Source of the DNA: Toxorhynchites rutilus septentrionalis
Taxonomy: Eukaryota; Arthropoda; Insecta; Diptera; Culicidae
Reading direction: 5' to 3'
Assembly (NCBI RefSeq): GCF_029784135.1
Contig: NC_073745.1
Span: 239,168,191 to 239,232,190 of the forward strand
DNA length: 64,000 nt
The notes beneath the pieces were generated by a model. The model saw only the letters and a program-made list of their open reading frames with translations. It made no database searches and was not told where the DNA came from. Shown here in pieces: positions 47,201 to 59,200 of this stretch (position 1 is the stretch's first letter; each line of letters begins with the position of its first letter). Made by a program: the position numbers and the translations under genes.

Positions 47201-50200
47201 GTGTTTCCCCAACACAGACTTCAAAATCAAGGTTTCTAGGGAAATGGGCTTTGCAAATAAATGCAAACTGCGAGTACTTTTGTACTCGCTTGCCTTTGTG
47301 TAGACTAGAATATGTTCCCCTAACACGATCTTCTAAACTTAGGAACCTAGAAAAATCGTGCAGACGCTAAATGCTAGATGAACTTTTAAGTTTCAAGCAA
47401 GTTCGCTTCGAGAAGTACGTACACTTGTCAAAATGACAAACCGACGATGCAAATAGTTCTTTTTGGTTATAAAGAATGCGTCTAGGAAATTTGGGCCGAA
47501 TAAAAAAATACAAAACAAAAACGACCTTCGAATTCAAATGGAATCGTTCTATTATGCACGCAATTTCCTCATTAGGTACTTAAAAGATTGGAAGGAGCGC
47601 GCCTGTCTCAAAGTGGACGAACTGGAAATCTTATTCAGCAACATCCAGGAAATTTGGGAATTCAACACACGATTACTATCCCGCTTGATCGATGCGAGAG
47701 GTGACCCGGTAAAAATCTCCGGCTGCTTCATCGATCTCCACCAGGACTTCCATTGCTACACAACCTATTGGTAAGTGGCAAATCAACCACGCTGAGCATC
47801 GTCGCTTTCATTAACTTGTTTTTTTTCTCCTCCCCAAAGCACTCGTTATCCGGAAGCAATCGCGCTGTTGACCAGCCTTCTGCAGGCCACCCACACCAAC
47901 GTCCTGCTGATCCACACCCAGAAGATGCTGAACCATACCCTTCCACTAGGATCTTATCTGCTCAAGCCAGTGCAACGGATTCTCAAATACCATCTGCTGC
48001 TGGATGTAAGTTATTTTTTGTCCGCCTTTGTTTGTTTTGCTTCTCAGCTTATTACGTCAGCTGAAATCAATTTCAATCAGTGCCCGCCGCCAGACTGACT
48101 GCGATCGAGAGAGACAGAGTGCACATTATAATGTGCCGCGCGAAGGTCATCACCGGCAAGCCATCGACAACGCGCCGATGCGATGATGACTGTCTCCGCC
48201 ACATGGGTGCCTTTCGCGATCAGAGGAATGCATTCGCTGCTGCTGCTGCTGTCTGACCGCGGGGCCCTATGTGTTGCTGCTATACTTTCACAAGAGAAAG
48301 AGAAGCAATAAATCATCCATTGAATGTGCGGTCTCATCGGTGGCTGCTGCTGGCAGGGTTCAGATTAATTACATATTACATCGGCCACAGTGTTGGCAAA
48401 TTATACTATCTTTTTCCTGCTTGTTGAGATTCTAAACTCATCTGTCGTTTCTCATTTGCTCGATGTGTAGAACTTGCGGAAGCACTGCGACGACAAACAG
48501 GTATCGCGCGCCCACGAACTCATGAAGAACGTTGCCCACAACATCGATCAGGTGAAGAAAAAACTGGAGCAGCAAAGCCGAGTGAAGGAGCTTGCCGGAA
48601 TACTTGACGGCTGGCTCGGGCCGGACCTCTCAGTTCTCGGGGAGTTACGCCAGGAGGGCCTACTGACTGAACACGCGAAGCCGAGAGTTCTGCTGTTGTT
48701 TCAAACGATGCTCATCATCACCAAGCCAAAGGAGGACAAACGGTTGCAATTTCGCGCTTATATCCCGGTGAGTTGTCTTTATTTTCGTTTTTAGAAATGT
48801 TTTTGAGTCCGAAGTATAAGTTTTCATTGGGCAAAATGCAACACCAAATTTTTTTTTTTTTTCCAAAATATATATTTTTATAAAGGCTCATATGGCGTTA
48901 GCCTCACGGGGCCGGGAGTTCAATACAATTTTTCTTATTATCTATGTTAGTAATATGTAACCGATTACTCGCGGTTGGCTCGAGGTTAGTATTACAAGTG
49001 TTTTCGTAATTGGGATGTTGCTGTCTTCAATGCTCTGTACGTGTGCCCGACACGGGATACTTCCTATTGGGATGCAGCTGACCATTAATCAGCAACGCCC
49101 CCCTAGTCTGTACCTCATATCTAGCGTGGTGCGTCTTTCTCGACTCGAGGAATCCAGGATAGAATGGTCTCTTGCCGGCGCAATCATCAGTTCGTGTAGA
49201 GTTGTCATGAGCGGTACAACCTTTGGCTCTTGTTGAATGATCAGTGGACTGCACAACCTTTGGCCCGTGTGTCTGTAAAGAGTGTGTGTATGTATTGCCG
49301 CGACTAAGTAAAAGTTTATCGATCGGATAGGAGGGATATGAAACGGGGACACAACGAAGGAAACATCATTAAACGTTGACATCGGCGTTTCTGAGGAACA
49401 GGTATAGATGAAGCAGAAGATCAGGATCCCGGCTACCTAAGATATCCCGGACGGGGATATCCGATTGTCTGCCTTGTGCTCTTAGTGCTCTACAGAGCTG
49501 AGAGCGAGCAGCATGGAACCGGATACACGACCAGACAACATGCTCGAAGTCGTGGTAGCCATCGCCACAATCACAAAGATTGTTTGCTGCGAGCCCAATG
49601 CGATAGAGATACGCGTTTAGGTTGTAGTGATTGGACATAAGCCGAGATATCACGCGAATGAAATCACGACCTACATTCAATCCCTTGAACCATGCACTCG
49701 TCGAGACCTTAGGGATAATCGTGTGTAACCAACGACCGAACTCATCTCCACTCCATATGCGCTGCCAACTTACGAGCGTATATTGACGAGGAATGTGGAA
49801 AAATTCATTATAAGCAATTTGCCTTTCAAAAAGTGTGCCTTCTAAAGCGCCCACCTTAGCTAGCGAGTCCGCTTTCTCATTCCCCGGAATCGAGCAATGA
49901 GAGGGAACCCATGCTAAGGTAATCTTGAATAATTTTTCGACCAAAACACTCAATAGTTGTCTTATTCTTGTTAGGAAATAAGATGAGCGTTTATCAACCT
50001 TCATTGAGCGGATTGCCTCTAATGAGCTGAGACTGTCTGATAAAATAAAATAGTGGTCGATGGGCAATGTTTCAATGATCCCCAGTGCGTAGTATATCGC
50101 ACCCAGTTCAGAAACATACACGGAACAAGGATCTTTGAGTTCGAAAGAGGCACTGGAATTTTCATTGAAGATGCCAAAGCCAGTGGACCCGTTTATGAAT

Positions 50201-53200
50201 GAACCGTCAGTAAAGAACATTTTATCAGATCTAACTATGCCCCCATATTCTGCCGAAAATATCGGCGGAATAGAATCTGAGCGTAGATGATCTGGGATTC
50301 CATGGATTTTTTGTCGCATGGACAGATCAAAAATTACAGAGGAATTGCAAAAGTATGGGAAGCAAACATGGTTGGAGATGCCTGGTGAAGGGTGCACGTC
50401 GTGGTTAAGGTACTCATGGTATAAAGACATAAAACTTGACTGAGGAATCAGTTGGAGTAGATTTTCGAAGTTATCAATCACCAATGGATTCATGATCTTG
50501 CAACGGATGAGAAATCTGTAGGATAATTCTGTGAACCGAAGAGTAAGCGGGGGTACTCCTGCCAAAACTTCGAGACTCATCGTATGTGTCGAATGCAAAC
50601 ACCCCATGGCTATACGCAAGCAACGATATTGTATTCTCTCCAGCTTGAGAATATGAATCCTGGCAGCTGATCGGAAGCAAAAACTGCCATATTCTAACAC
50701 TGATAATATCGTTGTTTTGTATAACGGAATGAGGTCTCCTGGATGGGTACCCCACCATGTTCCGGTTATTGTTTGGAGAAAATTGATTCTTTGCTGGCAT
50801 TTCTGTTTCAAATACACAATGTGTATTCCCCAGGTACATTTAGAGTCAAAATATACTCCAAGGTATTTGAAAAACATCGAGTGCTTGATCGTTTTGCCGG
50901 ATAGGTGAAGCTGGAATTGGGCGGGTTCGTGCTTCCTAGAAAAAAACGACCATTTCGGTTTTCTCCGTAGAGAATTCGATACCCAGCTTGAGAGCCCACG
51001 TGAACAGATTGTTCAGCGTATCTTGCAAGGATTTTTGCAGAACGGCGGGATTAGTACCCGTGATGGAAATAACTCCATCGTCTGCAAGTTGTCTCAGCGT
51101 GCAGTCTCTAGTTAGACAATCATCTATATCATTGACGTAAAAACTGTACAAGAGGGGGCTTAGGCAGGAGCCTTGTGGTAGGCCCATAAAACTGTATCGA
51201 GAAGATTTCAAGCTGCCATGATTGAAAAACATGTGCTTTTCTGACAGTAAATTGTACAGGAAATTATTCAGAATTGGTGAAAGTCCACGATTATGAAGTT
51301 TCTCTGAGAGAATTTCCATGGAAACTGAATCAAATGCCCCTTTGATATCGAGAAAAACGGAAGCCATTTGTTCTTTGCGAGCAAATGCGATTTGGATTTC
51401 AGAAGATAGCAGCGCGAGACAATCATTTGTCCCTTTACCTCGGCGGAAGCCAAACTGCGTATTTGACAGCAAATTGTTCGCTTCAACCCACTTGTCCAAA
51501 CGAAGTAGAATCATTTTCTCTAACAATTTACGAATACAAGATAACATTGCAATCGGCCTATACGAGTTGTGATCGCAAGCCGGCTTGTTGGGTTTCCGTA
51601 TGGCCATTGACGAACTTTCGCCAATATCCACGCTTTTTTGCTTTAATCAGACCTTTTAGTTTGGCTTCTAGAGCTTGGTGCTTTCGAAACCATTCCACTA
51701 GTCCAGTTTTCCGGAATTTTTTGAAAGCGGATGATTTTTCAAGGTAGACCTTTGAACACTCCTTGTCCCACCAAAGTGATGGAGGACGACGTCGTAAAGT
51801 GGTAGCAGGAACACGTTTCTTTTGAGCTTGAAGTGCGCTTTCGTAAATCAAACTCGATATAAAGTTATACTCTTCGAGTGGAGGAAGTTCATGCATTGAA
51901 ACAATTGCTTCAGATATTATTTCCGCAAATGTTCTCCAGTCAATATTCTTCGTGAGGTCATACGAAATATTGACTGACTCACGAGAGTTTGATTCATTAG
52001 CGATCGATAAAATTATTGGCAGGTGGTCACTACCGTGGGGATCTTGGATTACCTTCCACGTGCAATCCAGGGATAACGAAGAAGAGCAAAGTGATATGTC
52101 TAGCATGCTTGCCCGTGCAGGAGGGTTGGCTATTCTGGTTGCTTCCCCAGTATTCAAAACTGTCATTTTGAAGTTGTCACACAGATCATAAATCAAAGTG
52201 GCACGGTTGTCATCGTAGAGTGAACCCCATGCTGTTCCATGGGAGTTGAGGTCACCTAAGATTAGTCGCGGCTCCGGCAGTGCCTCGATGATATCAAAAA
52301 ACTGATGGCGGCCAACCATAGTTCTTGGAGGAATATATATCGAGTCAATGCAGAGGTCTTTGCCATTGATTTGTGTCTGGCATGCGACAACTTCAATGCC
52401 TGTCATCGATGGGAGAGTGACTCTATAGAAGGAGTGGCATTTTTTGATCCCCAATAGTACGCCACCAAACGAGTCATTTCGATCGAGGCGAATAATGTTG
52501 AAATCGTGGAAATTCAGTTCGTCGGCTGAAGAAAGCCATGTTTCACAGAGGGAAAATACATCACAGTTAGAACTATGAATTAAAAATTTAAATTGATCTA
52601 GTTTAGGGATGATGCTTCTGCAATTCCACTGTATTACAGTGGTCAAATCCTTGACCTCTTGCACTGAATCAGGCATCGAGGGAAATGAACGCTGCTAAAA
52701 AACCACATTTTTCTTTCAAAAATGTTCTCACAATCGGAAGCAAACATAATACTATGCTTTTAAGAGGGTCATTTATATTTAAAGCATTTAAAATATTGTC
52801 CACCAGGTCAGAAAGCGCAAGCAAGCCAGATTGTGGCTGTTGCCTCGACCGCGAAAAAGGAACAGACGTTTTGGGCTCTGCTCCGGGAAGTGCTGAGGAC
52901 CCCTGGTGCGTAGAAGAACCGCTTAAACCAGGAGGTACTTGCTTCGGTCTATTCTCAGCACGTTCGATACGAGGTTTCATTCCAATATGGGAAGTTTCGG
53001 TCTTCTTTCTGGGGAGTGATGGAAAAGAAGTAATTTTTCTTTTCCTAATGACACCCTGTGATGTACCGGAACTTCCTGCATTGGGAGCGTCTGCAACAGG
53101 CTCGTCGTTCTGCAGAATGGAGTAGGGATTGTCCTGAGTCGTTGAGGCGGAACTCTTAAGCATTTCTGCATAAGTCCGCTTGGAACGTTCCTTTAAGGAA

Positions 53201-56200
53201 CGCTTGATTTTTTCCCCTCGTTGTATGTACACCGGGCATTGAGAAAGATCATGTGGAGCTTCGTCGCAATGAAGACACTTGCGCTCTTTTGCGCAAGAAG
53301 TCCCATCATGACTCTCTCCACAATCTGCGCAACGTTGTTTATTGCAACAATAGGCGGCCGTGTGACCGAGTTGCATACATTTGTTGCATTTCATTACCCG
53401 GGGTACAAACAACCGAACAGGTAAACGAAGAGCACCTATTGCAACGTAGTTTGGAAGAGCGGAACCCTCAAATGTCACTCGAAAAGAGTTTGTCCGATTG
53501 AGAACTCGTTTGTCATTTTTAAGTGACACAGACTTCAGTCGATCGCATTCAAGAATCTTCACACTTTTAAGTGAGGAATTCTTGAAGCGACCGACACCAT
53601 CGAGTATCTCTTTTCGAGTCAAACCCTTTTCGTTTATTACACCGTCTATTTCAACGTTGCAACAGCGTACGTATACGCGATACTCCATACAAAATATTGT
53701 TTCAACTTATTTGGTTTATGGCAATCAGTATATCAACATTTATTCAAGAGAAGATTACCGAACCAGATATGCTGCCGTTTCTGTATTATCAAAATAAAGC
53801 TTTGGTTTTCAAATTTGACAAACATTGGAGATCGCACGAAATTGTAGTTTTTTAATATAAATAGTACAAGAGGTAAAACTTATATCTGATTATGTAGAAA
53901 AAAAATGCAAGGGATTGTATCTACGACACGACCGCATATTTTCGACGTAGAACTATGCAATTATATTATGCAATCCACTTGTTTACCACATCGAATATTA
54001 TTTTAGAATGCATCGAAAATTTTGTAATAGATTATGTTCTTCGTTACAAATAAATTTGATGAACATCCTTTTACGTTTGATATGATGCCTAGGACTAACA
54101 AAATATGTGAACGGAATAATTGTCAAACGATCATTGTATTTTACATTTCCCTCTGCAATTATTGCACATCTCTTATTTACGTACTTGTCGAACCGCGAAA
54201 GTTCATTCACCTCTAGTATCTGAAATGACGGTTTTCCCAGGCTTCTCAGCTTAAAAGTACGTTTTAGTGAAACATATTCCGGTCTGCACAACGACAAGCA
54301 AGTACAAAAGTACTCAACACCAATAAATACCCCCAACATGCATGTATTTGCAAAGCGGATTCACCAAGGAACATTAATTATGAAGTCCATGTTTGGGAGG
54401 CACAGCTCAGTTGGAAATAAATACCCCCGACTTGCATATTTTGACAAAGCGGATTCCCCTAGGCACATTGATTTGGAAGTCCGTGTTAGGGAAACACAAC
54501 TCGGTGGGAACAAAAATACCCCCGACTTGCATGTACATATATTTACAAAGCGGATTTCCCTAGGTACATCGATTTAGAAGTCTGTGTTGGGGAAACCGTA
54601 AATCGGGCCAATCAAAACTTGGCAGTTAGGGCGTCTAGATAACGCTTGACATTTTACAGTTATTCAGTTGTTCATTTATGAAAAAATAACATTAGGGTTA
54701 GCATACAAATCGGCAGAACAAATGTATGGGAAAAAAGGAAGTTCTCCCAGTCTTACAGAATTTCCGATTCGATTGGTATACAAATCATGAGAATTCGTTC
54801 ACAGTGAAAATTGTCATTAACGTTAACTTTATTTCATAAAAAACTGACCTGACCTTTTCTGATTTGGCACCCTTCCTGAAAGACGTAGTTCTACGTCAAA
54901 AGTTTATATATGTTATTATCCTAACCATGACTGTTCTCGAGATATTTCATGTTTCATGTTTGTGAATGTAAAGGGTGTCTGGGAAGTTTCAGGAGGTGAT
55001 AGAGTATCATATTCGATGATCTACGAATGATCTATGCATATGATCGAATCTCAATAACAACAGATCCATTGAACTTTTCTTGTTTTGGACTATGTTGCCT
55101 AAAACTGGCTAACGTACGCTACTCAATACAATTATGTTGCTTTCACTTGTAAGATAAGATAATTTGTACTGGATATAATCGTAAAACATTTGAATTAAGG
55201 AAAATAAGTAGCATTTTGGGAGCCAAAAAAGACGGGTGGGTAATGTCATGGACATAACCGGATAGACGTGGGACCTTCTCACTCCCTTCCTCCACTTTTC
55301 ATTCGGCGGAAATATCTCGATGCTAATGATGATGGCCGCCGCCGGCAACTAGTTGCTAGCGGACTGTGGAATTGTTATTGATACTAAAAATTTGAACCAC
55401 AGAACGGACAATGTATACATCTATTTCTCTCAATGCAACTTATTATATTTCTATTTCCCAGGCACATTGATTTTGAAGCCCTTGTTAGGGAAACACAGCT
55501 CGGTGGAAACAAAAATACCCCCTACTTGCATGTATATTTGCGAAGCGGATTCCCACAGGTACATTGAGTTTGAAATCTATGTTGGGGAAACCGTAAATCG
55601 ACCCAATCAAAACTTGGCAGTTAGGGCGTTTAGATAACGCTTGACATTTTGCAGTTATTCAACTGTTTATCTCATGGAAAATAACATTTTATCTATTGTG
55701 ATAGACGCATAGATATATTTCCTATCAATTGATGCAAACATCTTTCCGATCTATTAAGAAATGTTCGAGTTATAAACATTCGGAATCTTTCATTTTTTTC
55801 CTGCTTGTTCTGTGTTTAGGTATTCATTTCACCCCCATATACTCCAGTTAGACGTAGTCCCACGTCAAAATGTAAAATTATTCCCATCTACTTTGAAAGG
55901 TAGAGACGAACCAGCTCAGAAGGCTGAAAGTTAAATTTAATAAACGTACCATTTTGAACGGGGCAGTACTGTTTTTTCGACCATTTTAGATTGTTCTGTC
56001 TTTTTATCAATTGTACCGTATTTTGAATATAAAGGAAAAATAATTATCATCTGTTGTACTACTACTCCAAGTGTATCTGCAATTTCTTGCTGCGTTTGTG
56101 ACGGATCTTGATCGAGTAAAGCCTCCAATTCTTCATCTTCAAACTTTTTTGGCGTTCCGGAACGTTCTTCGTCTTCCAAGTCAAAGTTATCACTTTTAAA

Positions 56201-59200
56201 CCGTGCAAACCAAAACCCGTCCAAACCGTTCGCTCTGTTGGAACATGGTCTCCATAAACTTCCACCAAAATGCGATGACTTTCCGCAGCTTTTTTTCTTC
56301 ATATTTAAGTGATGAAGTAACACTCCCCGCAAGAACACTCACGTTGGTACGAAATTCAACATATTCGATGTGGAAAAAAAACTATGTTGTTTACGCTTCA
56401 ACTTTTTTACATATACTTTAAAAGTCGCGCAATGACAGTAGCTTTCCAACGAATGTCTGGAAATGTCTGTTGTAAAACCGAAGAAACTTACCTGTACACC
56501 TAATATTTTTTTAAAAATCGAGAAACGTAAAACAAAACTTTTAAAACAGCATTTTTCTCTTCAAGCGGCCACCGTTTAAAAAAAAGACGGGTGGGTAATG
56601 TCGGGGACATAACCGGAGTGACGTAGGACTATACAAAGGGGACAGCTTTTGCTAAATATACATTTTAAATATATTGTTTCATTTTCTTCTCCTACGTGAA
56701 TACCTACCTATCTACCTGAAAAATGGATTTTACTGTTTACTGTTTACTGTTTACTCTTAATAACATGTTGGGGGTTCTGAAAGGACCTTTGGTGTTGTGT
56801 TTTTGCGTTGTTTTTTACAAACTTGATTCTTGATTTTTTTGGCTTTGTACTTATTAAATGTTCAACGCCGGGCATCTTTCGGCGTATGCACATATCGTAC
56901 AATCAAAATGATGGCTGTGATAGGGAATGCATAGGTAGTCATCAGCTCATTCACTATCATATATTTCACTATTGAGCCCATTACCGTACCTTAAACTGAG
57001 GTTTCGGAGACGAATGAATTGTAAGATTTGTAGTCTCCGCAAACAAAGTAAATAAAAATGAATTCTACGATCTGTCGAGAAATAGACGAGCTATAAGCGT
57101 TCTGAAAATCCAAGAGTAAATACCGGGACAGATGACCTTCGGATTAAAGTCCTTTAAAATAAGAACAGAGCAGCAGGAAATACATAGCTCATCATGTTGC
57201 TCCTTAGTTATGTTCGTATACAATACAGATGTAACGTCAGTCAATTTTCAACATCAGTTATCAACCAAAGAAAGCAGTTCTTGCTACCGAGAAAATTCGT
57301 TAATGCCATCCTGCATACAATGTGTTGTAATTTGAAGCCTCTTTTAATTCGGAAACCATGCAATTCATCAATTTAAAAGACCCCAACCATCAATAAGTTC
57401 AAGAACAAGCATGAACAAAATAAATTAGTTTATATTATATGTCATATTATGTCACTTTAGAAAAACTTTTAATAACTCTTCTCTGAAAGGTTTAATGGCG
57501 CTGAAAAGCGCCGTGTTTTACAGTGGCTGGTTTTGTCACCAAAGCAGTCTGTATAAACAAACTTTTTCCTTCTTCTACCTGCTGCCGTTTTGCGATTGCG
57601 TTTGCCACTCGCTGAAACTAGTTGTTGCCACCGAACCGAATGTGCTCTGTTCTGTAGGCGGGTTTTGTTATTGTCGTGAGCAGCTTTGCAAGCCAACTAG
57701 AGCACTAAAGCGGCCGAAATTCTATAACCGCTATTAGGTATATCCGTTCCGTTGATGCGATGTGATGTGAAACGATGCCATACAACCACACTGATTTACG
57801 GTTTGAAAGAGAATGATATATTTTTCTTTTTTTATCACTTAAATTCTTTTTATTTCTTAATTTGGTTTACATTATATTAGGCTGTCAAAAAAGTCCTGCG
57901 GTATTTCCGCGAGGTGTCGTTGTAAGCGCGTAGTTCTAGTTATATTCATTGTATCGAGTCATACTATAGCTTGTTGGAAAGGTATTTGCGCGCTATAATA
58001 TAGTCCTTGACAGTGTTTTGTTTGGTTAAGTCGTTCGTGAGTTATAGTGTCGCAAATATGGAGCAAAATAAAAAGAAAATCTGACATATTTTACAGTACT
58101 ACTATGACAAAGGCAAAAATGCATCTCAAGCTGCCAATAAAATTTGTGCAGTTTATGGACTCGATACAGTTTCCATTTCCACCGCACAACGATGGTTTCG
58201 ACGTTTTCGTTCTGGTGTAGAGGTCGTCGAAGATGCGCCACGCTCCGGAAGGCCTGTCGTCGAAAATTGCGACAAAATCGCTGAATTAGCCGAGAAAGAC
58301 CGACATAGTAGCAGCCGTAGCATCGGCCAAGAGCTGGGGATAAGTCATCAAACCGTTATTAACCATTTGAAGAAGCTTGGATTCACAAAGAAGCTCGATG
58401 TATGGGTGCCACACACGTTGACGCAAAAAAACATCTTTGACCGTATCGACGCATGTGAATCGCTGCTGAATCGCAACAAAATCGACTCGTTTCTGAAGCG
58501 GATGGTGACTGGCGATGAAAAGTGGGTCACTTACGACAACGTGAAGCGCAAACGGTCGTGGTCGAAGCCCGCTGAAGCGGCTCAGACGGTGGCCAAGCCC
58601 TCATTAACGGCCAGGAAGGTTCTGCTGTGTGTTTGGTGGTATTGTCAAGGAATAATCTATTATGAGCTGCTTCCCTATGGCCAAACGCTCAATTCGGACC
58701 TGTACTGCCAACAACTGGACCGCTTGAAGGTAGCACTCATGAAGAAGAGGCCATCTTTGATAAACAGAGACCGCATTGTCTTCCATCAGGACAACGCCAG
58801 GCCACACACTTCTTTGGTGACGCCCCAGAAGCTCCAGGAGCTCGGATAGGAGGTTCTTTTGCATCCGCCGTATAGTCCGGACCTTGCACCAAGTGATTAC
58901 CACCTGTTTTTGTCCATGGCGAACGAGCTAGGTAGTCAGAAGTTAGCCACAAAAGAGGCCTGTGAAAATTGGCTATCCGAGTTTTTTGCCAATAAGGAAG
59001 CGAGCTTCTATAACAGGGGTATTATGAAGTTGGCATCTCGTTGGGAACAAGTCATCGAACAAAACGGCGCATATTTGACTTAAAACAGATGATTGTAACT
59101 AATTTTATGAACAAATAAAAATTAAAAAAAAAATACCGCAGGACTTTTTTGACAATAATAATATTTATGATACAGCAATATAAGATTAATACGAGCGAGC

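Larger units (their letters stand above)
48870..53830 (-). mobile_element. Second I-clade LINE, 5'-truncated and internally deleted
   Basis: On the minus strand: partial ORF1 (53688-52669), ORF2 (52676-49369), and a 3' UTR ending in a hairpin (GGCT...GAGCC, 48905-48884) and an A/T tail. ORF2 aligns throughout with the element at 29681-35392, so it is a related family. The start of ORF1 is missing; coding-like traces run to about 53830 in shifted frames. I could not define a target duplication. It lies in the intron between exons D and E. Confidence 0.85.

Noticed and set aside
52685..53125. 146-codon + ORF and other + ORFs within 48.9-53.8 kb and 30-35 kb
   Set aside because: They are antisense shadows of the I-element ORFs.
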